A stretch of DNA of 64,000 nucleotides from Mauremys mutica. Lineage: Eukaryota; Chordata; Testudines; Geoemydidae. The notes beneath the pieces were generated by a model. The model saw only the letters and a program-made list of their open reading frames with translations, had not been told where the DNA came from and did not search any database. Of the stretch, positions 23,475 to 34,811 are shown one piece after another. The stretch is from assembly GCF_020497125.1 (NCBI RefSeq), contig NC_059094.1:4195733-4259732 (forward strand), given 5' to 3'. Made by a program: the position numbers and the translations under genes. The number at the start of each line of letters is the position of its first letter. Position 1 is the first letter of the stretch.

Positions 23475-25148
23475 CAGGGGTGGGCAAGCTTTTTGGCCTG
23501 AGGGCCACATCGGGGTTGTGCAGCTGTCTGGAGGGCCGGGTAGGGAAGGCTGTGCCCCCCAAACAGCCTGGCCCCGCCCCCTCTCTGCCCCCTCCCCCTT
23601 TCCACCCCCTGACTGCCCCCCTCAGAACATCCAACCCCCCTGCTCCTTGTCCCCTGACCGCCCCCTCCTGGGACCCCCACCCCTAACCATCTCCCCTGCT
23701 CCCTGTCCCCTGACTGCCCCAACCCCTATCCATACCCCCACCCCCTGACAGCCCCCCTCGGGACTACCACTCCCTATCCAACTGCCCTCTGCTGCTCACC
23801 CCCTGACCACCCCCTCCCGGGACCCCCCACCCCAACTGCCCCCCGGGATCCCACCCTCTTATCCAACCCCCCCCCCCGCTCCTTGTCCCCTGACTGCCCC
23901 GACCCCTATCCATACCCCCGCCCCCTGACAGCCCCCCTCGGGACTACCACTCCCTATCCAACCGCCCTCTGCTGCTCACCCCCTGACCACCCCCACCCCA
24001 ACTGCCCCCCGGGATCCCACCCTCTTATCCAACCCCCCCCCCCGCTCCTTGTCCCCTGACTGCCCTGACCCCTATCCACATTGCTGGCCCCTGACAGCCC
24101 CCCTCGGGACTACCACTCCCTATCCAACCGCCCTGACCACCCCCTCCCGGGACCCCCCACCCCAACTGCCCCCCGGGATCCCACCCTCTTATCCAACCCC
24201 CCTGCTCCCTGTCCCCTGACTGCCCCGACCCCTATCCATACCCCCGCCCCCTGACAGCCCCCCTCGGGACTACCACTCCCTATCCAACCGCCCTCTGCTG
24301 CTCACCCCCTGACCACCCCCTCCCGGGACCCCCCACCCCAACTGCCCCCCGGGATCCCACCCTCTTATCCAACCCCCCTGCTCCCTGTCCCCTGACTGCC
24401 CCGACCCCTATCCATACCCCCGCCCCCTGACAGCCCCTCGGGACTACCACTCCCTATCCAACCGCCCTCTGCTGCTCACCCCCTGACCACCCCCTCCCGG
24501 GACCCCCCACCCCAACTGCCCCCCGGGATCCCACCCTCTTATCCAACCCCCCTGCTCCCTGTCCCCTGACTGCCCCGACCCCTATCCATACCCCCGCCCC
24601 CTGACAGCCCCCCTCGGGACTACCACTCCCTATCCAACCGCCCTCTGCTGCTCACCCCCTGACCACCCCCTCCCGGGACCCCCCACCCCAACTGCCCCCC
24701 GGGATCCCACCCTCTTATCCAACCCCCCTGCTCCCTGTCCCCTGACTGCCCCGACCCCTATCCATACCCCCGCCCCCTGACAGCCCCCCTCGGGACTACC
24801 ACTCCCTATCCAACCGCCCTCTGCTGCTCACCCCCTAACCATCTCCCCTGCTCCCTGTCCCCTGACTGCCCCAACCCCTATCCATACCCCCGCCCCCTGA
24901 CAGCCCCCCTCGGGACTACCACTCCCTATCCAACCGTCCTCTGCTCCTCACCCCCTGACTGCCCCCTCCTGGGACCCCCACCCCCTAACCATCTCCCCTG
25001 CTCCCTGTCCCCTGACTGCCCCAACCCCTATCCACATCGCTGCCCCCTGACAGGCCCCCCGGGACTCCCACTCCCAACCCTCCCTGTTCCCCATCCCCTG
25101 ACCGCCCCCCCAGAACCTCCACCCCATCCAACTGCCCCCTCCTGGACC
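23475..25148 (+). mobile_element. hAT element with expanded C-rich interior, right end lost
   Basis: Starts CAGGGGTGGGCAAGCTTTTTGGCC, the known terminus of a hAT-type non-autonomous family, then passes into C-rich tandem repeats. The expected inverted right end (TTTGCCCACCCCTG) is absent; at about 25149 a PLE-like tail follows instead. No transposase. The stop-poor frames across it are due to composition. Confidence 0.75.
23570..25135 (+). repeat. C-rich tandem array, about 176-bp period
   Basis: The phrase CTATCCATACCCCCGCCCCC recurs with starts near 23727, 23907, 24073, 24233, 24409, 24583, 24759 and 24879. Regular spacings are 174-176 bp; the edges are irregular (120-180). Each unit includes CTCGGGACTACCACTCCCTA and CCCCGGGATCCCACCCTC. 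The array lies inside the hAT element and appears locally amplified. Confidence 0.93.
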
Positions 25149-25212
25149 AGCTTCTAAAAGCTATCACCTCACCCATCTTGTCTTCCTAATATCCTGGGAC
25201 CAACACAGCTAC
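25149..25212 (+). mobile_element. PLE-like 3' tail fragment
   Basis: GCTATCACCTCACCCATCTTGTC...TAATATCCTGGGACCAACACAGCTACG. A related tail lies at 63185-63257. The final CCAACACGGCTAC resembles the ACTAACACGGCTACC end of the other PLE copies. Only the tail is present. Confidence 0.6.
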
Positions 25213-25219
25213 GTCAGGC

Positions 25220-26645
25220 TGTCCGGCAGTGACTCAAGAGCATGAGTAGCAAGGCAGACTCGGAGCCCACTGTTCGGAAACATGCAAAACCCCAGACTGG
25301 CTGTGAGTTCTCTACTTGGATTTCACCAACCCACTATTAAGTGTAAACTCCTCAAGCTGTGTGACAGCCAGACCATGGAGTCCCCTTGGAGACCCCGATC
25401 TGTCTCACCACCCAGGTGAGCCTTTGTGATAGATGGTCCCGTACACTGAGGATTACACAAATATTCAGGTTACTCTCAGTCCCAAAGGACCAGTCACCTA
25501 TCCCAGGTTAGTTGCCCTTTAGATCTCACACTAAAGACAACGCTTATTCCAATCTTACAATAAACCATCTGAAGTTTTATTAACTAGGAAAGGGAAACGA
25601 AAATTATTTACAAACATGGACTTAGGCTCCAGGGCTGGAGCACCCACAGAGAAAATTTAGCGCCCACTGGCAGCCAAGCTCCCCACTCTCCCTCCCCATC
25701 CCCCCAGCACCTCTCGCCTGCCCCGTTGATCACTCCTCCCAGCACCTCCCACCCACCGCGATCAGCTGTTTTGCGGCATGCAGGTCGGCTCCAGGAGGGA
25801 GGAAGGGGAGTGGGGACACAACGTGCTCAGGGGAGGGGGGGAAAGAGGTGGGGTTGGGGGGCTTGGGGGAAGGGGTGGAGTGGGGGCAGGGTCGGGGGCG
25901 GAGTGGGGGGGAGGTCGAGCACCCCCGGGTAGAGGAGAAGTTGGCACCTATGAACATAGATACACATAAATCAGTTCCACTCTTAAGTTTAAAAAAGTAG
26001 TAGAAGGCATCTATGATAAGCAATCTCTATATGTCCTTTAGGGCTAACCCAGGCTACGCACTGGGGAGCTTTTGCTTATGCCTAGTAATCCTGGCCCCTC
26101 AGTCCAAGCAGCATAAAGATCTAGTTCCTCCTTGATAGGGGTTTTTATCCCTTCCTTCCTTCCTTCTGCTTTGAGCTGCATCAGCTGATGGGAGGAGTTC
26201 ACTTGCAAGACTCCTCTTCATGCAGCGGGAGGAGAGAGTGAACAACAAAATCTTTTGTCTTCTTTAATGTTCCACTCTAATCTGTCTGGTGTCGCTGGGC
26301 CTTCCTAGTGGGGCAGGACATAACACCTTCTGTTGGAGAGCAGCATTTCACACCAGGTAATGTCTCTCTCCTGTCTGATGACTTACACAGTCACAGAGGC
26401 TTACAGTGCAAATGCTCAAATATTACCAAGGTGGGCTGCAGCTGCTGTAAGTAGATGAATGCCGGCAGCAACGCACAAGCATTCCATACAGGCTAAACAT
26501 GAAACAATTTCTTGTCATTTTAATGCCATTTTGAACACCACTAACACACAGGTGAGCCAGCCTGGCTCCAGCCATGTATTTGTCAGTGTTCAGTGGAGAC
26601 ATGGGGACTTTGGCATGATCTGGCACCTGGTCTGCTAGTATCACA
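25220..26645 (-). mobile_element. LTR of a Ty3/Gypsy relic, antisense
   Basis: On the minus strand this begins TGTGATACTAGC at 26645, directly after a purine-rich GTTGGGGA that could be the polypurine tract. It continues with a TATA-like GGGATAAAAACC near 26140 and an AATAAAAC polyadenylation-type signal near 25580. The left (3') edge is only approximate. A hAT MITE at 25621-25952 interrupts it. It lies just downstream of the RNase H relic at 26690-27866, as a 3' LTR would. Confidence 0.65.
25621..25952. mobile_element. hAT-like MITE inside the Gypsy LTR
   Basis: CTTAGGCTCCAGGGCTGG... to ...AAGTTGGCACCTATG, 332 bp. The 8-bp TSD is AACATGGA (25613-25620) / AACATAGA (25953-25960), 7/8. The interior is G-rich on the right half. 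Younger than the LTR it interrupts. Confidence 0.85.
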
Positions 26646-26689
26646 TCCCCAACACAAAAATGGTGTAGGAAGGGGTGTCCCTGACACCC

Positions 26690-27866
26690 CTGAGCATGCC
26701 TCAGGGTCCCCCTACTCTTGACAAGGCACCTGCCCTGATATTTCCGTTTCCTTTGATCTGGACTGTTTCTATGTCATATTCCTGTAGATCTAGGCTCCAG
26801 CATAATAGTCTGGAATTGGTTCTTTTGGCTTGGCACAACCATTTGAGCAGGGAATTGTCTGTTAGCACTTTATATTTTCTATTATACAGATAAGTCTTAA
26901 GTTGCGTAACTAGGAGAGAACAGTCCCTTCCAAAGACAGCACAGTTCTGTTCAGTGAGGGTCAGTTTTTTTACTTCAGAAGGTGATGAGGGACTGCATTA
27001 GCCACCCTGCATTAGCACTGCACCTAGTCCAGTGTTAGACGCATCAGTGCACAGCACAGCGGGTTTGCTGAGATTGGGACTGACTAAAACTGGCTCTTTT
27101 TAGGGTTGCCAACTTTAAATCCAACAGAAAATCAAACACCATTGCACTGCCCCTGCCCCTTTCCAAGGCCCCCAATCCACTCACTCCATCCCCACTCCTC
27201 ATTTTCACCGGGCTGAGGCAGGGGGTTGGGGTGCAGGAGGGGGTGAGGGCTCTGGCTGGGGGTGCGGGTGCTGGGGTGTGGCTGGGAATGAGGGGTTTGG
27301 AGTGTGGGAGGGGTCTCCGGATTGAGTCAGAGGGTTGGGGTGTGGGAAGGGATATGGGCTCTGGGCTGGGTGTGCAGGCTCCAGGGTGGGGCAGGAAATG
27401 AGGGGTTCAAGGTGTGGGAGGGGGCTCCGGGAGGGAGTTTGGGTGTGGGAGGGGGCTCAGGGCTTAGGCAGGGGTTTGGTGCAGGTGGCTCCCAGAAGTG
27501 GTGACATGTCACTCGGCTCCTGGGAGGAGAGGCAGGGGGCTCTGCATGCTGCCCTCACCCACAGGCACTGCCCCTGCAGCACCCATTGGCCTTGATTCCC
27601 GGCCAATGGGAACTGCGGAGCCGGCACTTGGGGTGGGAGCAGCGCGCAGAGCCCCCCTAACCACCCCTACACCTAGGAGCCGAACATGACGGCTGCTCCC
27701 AGGAGCTGCGTGGAGCTGGGCAGACAGGGAGCCTGCCTTAGCTCCGCTGTGCCACCTACCAGACTTTTTACGGCCCACCAGGCTCCCTGTTTGAGCGGGT
27801 GTCCAGCTGAAAACCAGACATCGAGCAACCCTGTCTCTTTGACGGCTCTTTTCACAGGCCTCAACC
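26690..27866 (-). pseudogene. Ty3/Gypsy pol relic: RNase H end
   Basis: The minus strand, before any break, encodes a Ty3/Gypsy RNase H. There is a CTDASNTGLGAVL region with the first catalytic Asp (about 27020-27070), then TEQNCAVF, YKVLTDNSLLKWL, RLLCWSLDLQEYDIE and an ALSR end. The frame is shifted once near 26980 and stops near 26698. Upstream, at about 27834-27866, the frame RAVKE joins PVLVS across the MITE at 27101-27833. RT, protease and gag are missing. Integrase is not found between RNase H and the LTR, which is unusual for ordinary Gypsy elements. Confidence 0.85.
27101..27833. mobile_element. hAT element (TAGGGTTGCCAACTTT type)
   Basis: Starts TAGGGTTGCCAACTTT and ends GAAAACCAGACATCGAGCAACCCTG, 733 bp. 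The 8-bp flanks GCTCTTTT (27093-27100) / TCTCTTTG (27834-27841) match 6/8. It splits the Gypsy RNase H reading frame, which resumes on the far side. G-rich low-complexity interior; no transposase. Confidence 0.88.
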
Positions 27867-27869
27867 CTT

Positions 27870-28316
27870 ATCACCAGGTCTGGCTCCACCAACACGACGT
27901 ACATCCACTTCTTACTACTTTCTTGACCAGCAGCAACACTCCTTTGCCTCCTGCTGCCCCAGAACGTCTTTCCCTGGGGCCCGTGGCACCACTCCCCCAG
28001 CTCCCCCCTTCCCGCAGCCCCAGTGATTCTCTCCTTTGCCGGGTCCCAGCAGCACCACTTCCCCACAACTCCACACTCCCCTGCCTACCGCTGCCTCAGG
28101 ACGCTCTCTCTGCTCTAGGGCCATACATGCAGGCAAGGCCCAGTGGCAGGGCATACCTGTGTCCTCAGCCTGGAGGTTCTCTCACAGAGCTCTGCCTACA
28201 TGCCCAACCCTGAAAATCATGGGATCGAAGGAGCTTCTTGTGTCATCACAACAGCTCCTCCTGCCACCCTGCCAATGTTTTGCTTGGTTTGCAAGACGTT
28301 GGGCATTATGAATTTC
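27870..28316. other. Unassigned C-rich stretch
   Basis: CT/CC-rich sequence between the Gypsy relic and a CR1. It could be further retrotransposon pol or LTR sequence, but I cannot align it to a family. Frames remain open through composition. Confidence 0.35.
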
Positions 28317-28961
28317 CCCTGAGTCAACAGTGTGCCCTTGTTGCCAAGAAGACGAATGGCATTTTGGGCTATATAAGTAGGGGCATTGCCAGCAGATCGA
28401 GGGACGTGATCATTCCTCTCTATTCAACATTGGTGAGGCCTCATCTGGAGTATTGTGTCCAGTTTTGGGCCCCACACTACAAGAAGGATGTGGAAAAATT
28501 GGAAAGAGTCCAGCAGAGGGCAACAAACATGATTAGGGGGCTGGAGCACCTGACTTATGAGGAGAGGCTGAGGGAACTGGGATTGTTTAGTCTGCAGAAG
28601 AGAAGAATGAGGGGGGATTTGATAGCTGCTTTCAACTACCTGAAAGGGGGTTCCCAAGAGGATGGATCTAGACTGTTCTCAGTGGTGGCAGATGACAGAA
28701 CAAGGAGTAATGGTCTCAAGTTGCAGTGGGGGAGGTTTAGGTTTGATAATAGGAAAAACTTTTTCACTGGAAGGATGGTGAAGCACTGGAATGGGTTCCC
28801 TAGGGAGGTGGTGGAATCTCCTTCCTCAGAGGTTTTTAAGGTCAGGCTTGACAAAGCCCTGGCTGGGATGATTTAGTTGGGTTGGTCCTGCTTTGAGCAG
28901 GGGGTGGGACTAGATACCTCCTGAGGTCCCTTCCAACCCTGAGATTCTATGATTCTATGAT
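28317..28961 (+). mobile_element. CR1 LINE 3' end, sense
   Basis: It begins in the RT thumb ([20 protein letters not shown]) and runs open to the ORF2 stop at 28876. A 3' UTR and two ATTCTATGA units end at 28961. The reading frame is intact over about 190 codons, so this copy is fairly young, but it is 5'-truncated before the catalytic FADD. Confidence 0.93.
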
Positions 28962-29231
28962 ACCTGCAGATGGGATAGCTGCACTTTCCCTGCCTCTGAG
29001 CCTCTGCCATCCTTCCTGTATTCAGTTCCTTGGTGCACTCAGTGTTCAATCCTGTGGCTGCCTGTGAACGTAGTGGCACCTGCACTGTCATTGTCCATGA
29101 GCCCCATCTCCCCATGGGTGCAATGATACAGGTCTCACAGCACCCCCTTGTGGCTGCTGAGCATGCTGTCCTGCTGGAAACATCTTTATTCCCAATGCTG
29201 GTGCTATTGGGTTGCTGACACAGGCAATGAG
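28962..29231. other. No recognisable feature
   Basis: Short unique spacer. Confidence 0.4.
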
Positions 29232-29239
29232 GTGCACTC

Positions 29240-29375
29240 CAGGGGTGCAGGAACAGTTTGTAGAGTGGGGGTGCTGAGAGCCATTGACCAAACTGTAAAC
29301 CCTGTATGTGATGGGAACTACTTCAAGCCAGGGGGTACAGCAGCACCTCCAGCACTGCTAGTTTCAGCAGCTCTG
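29240..29375. mobile_element. hAT MITE (CAGGGGTGCAGGAAC type)
   Basis: 136 bp starting CAGGGGTGCAGGAACAG. The 8-bp TSD GTGCACTC (29232-29239) / GTGCACCC (29376-29383) matches 7/8. Probably an internally deleted hAT; the inverted ends are weak. Confidence 0.7.
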
Positions 29376-29383
29376 GTGCACCC

Positions 29384-29854
29384 GTTCAGCTGAGCACCTT
29401 TCTGCACGCCATGCTTGTGCCATCCTACACTCCCACACCCTGCCAGACAGCATGCTGGAGTGGGGCGGGAGCAGCACAGAGATGCCCATAAATAACGACA
29501 CTAACCAGCCCCTGCCATAGCAGAGGGGCTTGGTGAATTGCCATGAATTTAAATAACCGCGACCTTTTTACTTATATAATATTTTAACTATATTATTTTC
29601 CCAATCATAATTCGGGACAGAACAGGTGGTGAAGGCTTCCATTTAAATACGTTACGGTTCCTACGAAGCCGGCATGGTTTTGTGATCCACTGGGGAGAGG
29701 TAATAGCCAAGAATGGCTCACTGTTTACAGACAGTTTTATCATATGGGGAAGGGACTGGCTTTAACCAGTGTCCCTCTAAGCCCTGACAGAGCAGAACAT
29801 TCTGAAATCTGCCTAACACTGTCCACTCTGTAGGGTTAATAACGATCCATCAAT
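29384..29854. other. No recognisable feature
   Basis: AT-richer unique sequence; nothing recognised. Confidence 0.4.
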
Positions 29855-29859
29855 CTATC

Positions 29860-30321
29860 TGTCACGGAGTGGGGGAGTCAGGGCCCTGCACGCCTCTTCC
29901 TGTGAATCACCGGGACTCTCAGCCAGCCAGGAGAACAGAAGGTTTATTAGATGACAGGAATGCAGTCCCAAGCAGAGCTTGTAGGTACAACAGGACCCCT
30001 CAGTCAAGTCCTTCGGGGGCGGGGGGGTTAGGGAGCTTAGATCCCAGCTTTGGGGTTCCCTGTGTTTCACCACCCAGCCCAAAACTGAAAGCAAACCCCC
30101 CTCTAGTCGTCTCTCTCCCCTTCCCCCAGCTCCTCCCCTCCCTTTGTCCAGTTTCCCGGGCAAAGGTGTCACCTGGCACCACCCCCCTCCTGGCTGAGGT
30201 TACAAGCTCAGGTAACGCTCAAGTGAAATCATCCCCTGCTCTCCTATCCCCAATGCAGACAGTCCCAGTAAAACTAGACGACATTCCCAGGTCAATCTAC
30301 CCCACTCCCTGCTGCGTCACA
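29860..30321 (-). mobile_element. Solo LTR, antisense
   Basis: 462 bp bounded by TGTCACGGAGTG and GCTGCGTCACA. The 5-bp flanks CTATC / CCATC match 4/5. An AATAAA on the minus strand (29940-29955) gives the orientation. No internal genes on either side. Not obviously related to the 719-bp LTR at 2528. Confidence 0.75.
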
Positions 30322-30326
30322 CCATC

Positions 30327-31100
30327 GTACTCATTAAACAGCCATACAACCCAGTGAGGGGTACATGGGCTTAAATCAAATACTTCCCCATGGACTATGT
30401 TACTCAGGGACCATGACTCATGTCAGGATCACACACATGTCAGATATCAGCCCCTCCAGCTCCAGTTGCCCACTCTTGCTAAACTGAGCGTCCACCCAGC
30501 ATTTCAGAGAAGAGGCCAACTGAAGCCTGGTTTCCGAGGTTCACCCCAGCTGAAAGTCCCCATCGTCTGGCAGCCTCACGGGAGGGCAGTTAGTGGGGGT
30601 AACCCCAAGCCCATCCCAAACACATGCTCCAGGGAAGGGGGAACAAAGACGAATCTGTTTAAAACATTCACTGTTAGAAGTAGCAACACTGATTTGTAGC
30701 CAGTAGCCTCTGCAGTGCGGTGCACACTCGAATGAGGAAGAGATCCATTCAGTCCCCCTTTCTCCCTCGAGGTGGCACCAGCCTTTACAACAGGGCCAAG
30801 ACCAAGTAAGGGTGAAATGCTACCAGGGCTGTGAGGGAGGGGAGCTTAGGAGTTGATAGTATTTTGCATGCACTTGGCACTGGTTAAATGACACGATGAC
30901 AGAGCAGGGGAGAATCAGGCCCTCTGTTGGTTCTGGCCATTGCAACCTCTGAAAGCTGCCAGGCAGCAGCTCAGCTACCATCACCATGACTGAGAGATGA
31001 GCTTGCAGTGTGATTGGGCAGGGGTAGAAAGCTACAGTGACTTCCCTGAGGAGCACACAGCTGGCCTAGGGCCATCCCCTCAAGGCTCCCAGTCACGCAC
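30327..31100. other. No recognisable feature
   Basis: Apparently unique sequence between an LTR and a C-rich transposon. Confidence 0.4.
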
Positions 31101-31101
31101 A

Positions 31102-32095
31102 GGCGGCGGGTTATATTCTTTTGTGGTGCCCGGGCTCCAGCAATATTCAGGGCCGGGGGCCCTGCTCCAGCAATATTTGGAGCTGGGTCTCTGCCCCGTC
31201 CCTGCCTGGAGCGGGCCCGGCCTCCGCCTGCCACCACCCACCACGCGTCCCCCTCCCGCGGGTCTCCCCCCGCCCCCGCGTCCCTGCCCGAAAGAAAGCA
31301 GCACGCGCCTCTCCCGTGCCTGCTTGTGCTGCCAGAGCAGCACATTCCTAGGCGGAGCCCTGCTCCCGCAGCACCTGCTGTCTGCTGCCCCAGGGTCCTA
31401 GTGCCCCCCATCCGCTAATGGCAAGGCAGGCTGCCCTTACCCTGCCCTTCCGCCCTAGCCCTGCGCCTCTCCAACGCCCCAAACCCCTCAGCCCCAGCCA
31501 GAGCCTTCATCCCCCTGCACCCTAATCCTCTGCCCCAGCCAGAGCCCTCATCCTCCCACACCCTAATCCTCTGCCCCAGCCAGAGCCCTCATCCCCCCAC
31601 ACCCTAATCCTCTGCCCAACCAGAGCCCTCATCCCCCTGCACCCTGATCCTCTGCTCCAGCTCTGAGCCCCCTCCTGCATCATGAACCCCTCATCCTGAG
31701 CCCCACAGCCCTCACCTCTGCACCCCCTCCTATCCCCAAACTCCCTCCCAGAGTGTGCACCCCCTCCCCCTTCCCACACACCCCCTCCTGCCCTCAAACT
31801 CCCTCCCAAAGCCTGCACCCCCTCCCTTTGCACTGCCTCCCACCCCCAAACTCCATCCCAGAGCCTGCATCCCTCACCCCCTCCTGCACACCCACCCCCT
31901 GCCCCAGCCCGGAGCCTGCACCCTGCACCCCTTTTGCACCCTAATCCCCAGCCCAGGACCTGCACCCCAGACCTCCTCCCCCCACCCAACCCCCCTCCCA
32001 GAGTCTTAGGCAGGTGGGGAGGCAGAGTTTGGGGCAGGTGGAGTTGGCAGGGGGCAGGTTCTGGGCACCATCAAAACTTCTACAAACCTGCCACC
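31102..32095. mobile_element. DNA transposon (GGCGGCGGGTT type), copy 2
   Basis: The left end GGCGGCGGGTTATATTC...GTGGTGCCC is the inverse of the right end GGGCACCATCAAAACTTC...AACCTGCCACC. Same family as the outer element at 6567-9505. The interior 31440-32000 is C-rich with a tandem of about 41 bp (AGAGCCCTCATCCCCC... at 31500-31650). No transposase. The right edge touches CR1 sequence but the left does not, so flanking DNA has been deleted or rearranged. Confidence 0.75.
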
Positions 32096-32097
32096 CA

Positions 32098-33645
32098 TGT
32101 CCCTAGTCTGTAGCAGTACATGGGATTCTTCCATCCTAAGTGCAGGACTCTGCACTTGTCCTTGTTGAATCTCATCAGGTTTCTTTTGGCTCAATCCTCT
32201 AATTTGTCTAGGTCCCTCTGTATCCTATCCCTACCCTCCAGCGTATCAACCACTCCTCCCAGTTTAGTATCATCTGCAAATTTGCTGAGAGTGCAGCCCG
32301 CCCCATCCTCCACATCATTAATGAAGATATTGAACAAAACCGGCCCCAGGACCGACCCTTGGGGCACTCCACTTGAAACCGGCTGCCAACTAGACATGGA
32401 GCCATTGATCACTACCTGTTGAACCCAATGATCTAGCCAGCTTTCTATCCACGTTATAGTCCGTTCATCCAGCCATGCCTCTTTAACTTGCTGGCAAGAA
32501 TACTGTGGGAGACCATATCAAAAGCTTTGCTAAAGTCAAGGAATAACATATCCACTGCTTTCCTGTCATCCACAGACCAAGTTATCTCATCATAGAAGGC
32601 AATTAGGTTAGTCAGGCATGACTTGCCCTTGGTGAATCCATGCTGACTGTTCCTGATCACTTTCCTCTCCTCTAAGTGCTTCAGAATTGATTCCTTGAGG
32701 ACCTATTCCATGATTTTTCCAGGGACTGAGGTGAGGCTGACTGGCCTGTAGCTCCCCAGATCTTCCTTCTTCCCTTTTTTAAAGATGGGCACTACAGTAG
32801 CCTTTTTCCAGTCATCTGGGACCTCCCCCAATCACCAGGAATTTTCAAAGATAATGGCCAATGGCTCTGCAATCACATCCGCCAACTCCTTTAGCACCCT
32901 TGGATGCAGCGCATCCGGCCCCATGGATTTGTGCTCATCCAGCTTTTCTAAATAGTCCTGAACCACTTCTTTCTCCACAGAGGGCTGGTCACCTCCTCCC
33001 CATGCTATGGTGCCCAGTGCAGCAGTCTGGGAGCTGACCTTTTTTGTGAAGACCGAGGCAAAAAAAGCATTGAGTACATTAACTTTTTCCACATCCTCTG
33101 TCACTAGGTTGCTTCCCTCATTCAGTAAGAGGCCCACACTTTCCTTGACCTTCTTCTTGTTGCTAACATACCTGAAGAAACCCTTCTTGTTACTCTTAAT
33201 ATCTCTTGCTAGCTGCAACTCCAAGTGTGATTTGGCCTTCCTGATTTCACTCCTGCATGCCTCAGCAATATTTTTATACTCCTCCCTGGTCATTTGTCCA
33301 GTCTTCCGCTTCTTGTAAAGCTTCTTTTTTGCGTTTAAGATCAGCAAGGATTTCACTGTTAAGCTAGGCTGGTCGCCTGCCATATTTACTATTCTTTTTA
33401 CACATCAAGAGGGTTTGTTCCTGCAACCTCAATAAGGATTCCTTAAAATACAGCCAGCTCTCCTGGACTCCTTTCCCCCTCATGTTATTCTCCCAGGAGA
33501 TCCTGCCCATCAGATCCCTGAGGGAGTCAAAGTCTGCTTTTCTGAAGTCCAGGGTCTGTATTCTGCTGCTCTCCTTTCTTCCTTGTGTCAGGATCCTGAA
33601 CTCGACCATCTCATGGTCATTGCCTCCCCAGATAAGATGTTCCAT
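32098..33645 (-). mobile_element. CR1 LINE ORF2 segment, antisense
   Basis: The minus strand encodes successive ORF2 parts. At 33364-33645 lies the segment after the endonuclease (LDFRKADFDSLRDLM). At 32832-33383 lies the linker into RT. At 32454-32660 there is QHGFTKGKSCLTNLIAFYDE and [12 protein letters not shown]. At 32191-32412 there is [18 protein letters not shown] and FADDT, so both catalytic aspartates are present. Frameshifts near 32480 and 32700-32830 break it. Both the 5' region and the 3' end are missing. Confidence 0.93.
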
Positions 33646-34401
33646 TCATTAGTTACCTTTACTGTTGAAATAAGGTGCAATTTTTTCAGTTTTAATTTTT
33701 TTAGCTTTAGCGTCCATCTTCTAGATCTTGTTATCGTTTTGTCTGTTAAATTACAGATACCCCTATTCTCAGAAATTTTCTGCCCATGTAGGTACTTACA
33801 GACCATGATCAAGTCACCTCTTAACCTTCTCTTGGACAAACTAAACAGGTTGAGTTTCTTTAATCTCTAATTATAAGACAGGTTTTCTAGAACCAGAACA
33901 ATTCCTGTGAATCTTTTGTGAATGATTAATAATTTTCAGCATCCTTTTAAAGGTGCGGACACAAGAATTAGACACAATATTCTAGCAATGCAGTTTACTG
34001 AAGTCATACCAATTCCCTACTCAGTATCACCTATTTATACATCTAAGGCCTTGTCTACACTACAGGACTATTTCGAATCTACTTAATTCGAATTTGTGGA
34101 TTCGACCTTATGAAGTCGAATTTGTGTATCCATACTAAATACACTAATTCGAACTTCTGAGTCCACATTAACGGGGCCGGCGTCGACTTTCGAAGCGGTG
34201 CACTGTGGGAAGCTATCCCACAGTTCCCGCAGTCCCCGCTGCCCATTGGAATGCTGGGTAGAGCCCCCAATGCCTGCTGGGGGAAAAAATGTGTCGAGGG
34301 TGGTTTTGGGTAACTGTCGTCATTGAACCGTCAATCACGCCCTCACTCCCTCCCTCCCTGAAAGCGCCTGCGGGCAATCTGTTCGTGCACTTTTCTGGTC
34401 A

Positions 34402-34811
34402 GTGACAGCGTGGACGCCACAGCACTGCAAGCATGGAGCCCGCTGCGATCCTCGCCGTTTTCTCCTCCTCGCACTTTATCGTCCACCTCTTCCACATTCA
34501 GCTGCTGAGAAATTGGGCTACTTTTCAATGGTTCTGCAAGCACTGGGGGACCATAGGGGACGTTTTACCAACATGAACGTCGTATGGCCGGCAAGGTTCC
34601 TGATGCGTGTGTTCTCAGGAACTGTGGGCTGCTCAGACGCCTGCTGGAAGGTAGTTTCTTCCCGTACCACGAAATAACTGTTGTGGATGTGCATTTGCCT
34701 ATAGTGATCCTCGGTGACCCAGCCTGCCCGCTAATGCACTTGCTCATGAAGCCCTATACAGGCGCCTGGGACAGCGACAAGGAACTCTTTAAATACCAGC
34801 GAGCAGCGTGA
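34402..34811 (+). pseudogene. Harbinger DDE transposase fragment (DDE_Tnp_4)
   Basis: Remnant of the DDE nuclease that moves PIF/Harbinger elements. The frame from about 34500 reads GDHRGRFTNMNVVWPARF, then shifts by one base near 34600 to VPDACVLRNCGLLRRLLEGS...HLPIVILGDPACPLMHLLMKPY. This matches the region around the second catalytic Asp (the GD of ILGDPA). The N-terminal part with the first Asp and the C-terminal part with the Glu are deleted. AATAAA at about 34944 may have been its polyadenylation signal. Non-functional. Confidence 0.85.

Noticed and set aside
23570..25135. CRISPR-like regular repeats
   Set aside because: Units are contiguous C-rich tandem DNA with no unique spacers, inside a transposon in a vertebrate genome.
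29869..30357. 162-codon plus-strand frame
   Set aside because: It is the antisense of a solo LTR bounded by TG/CA and a near-perfect 5-bp TSD.
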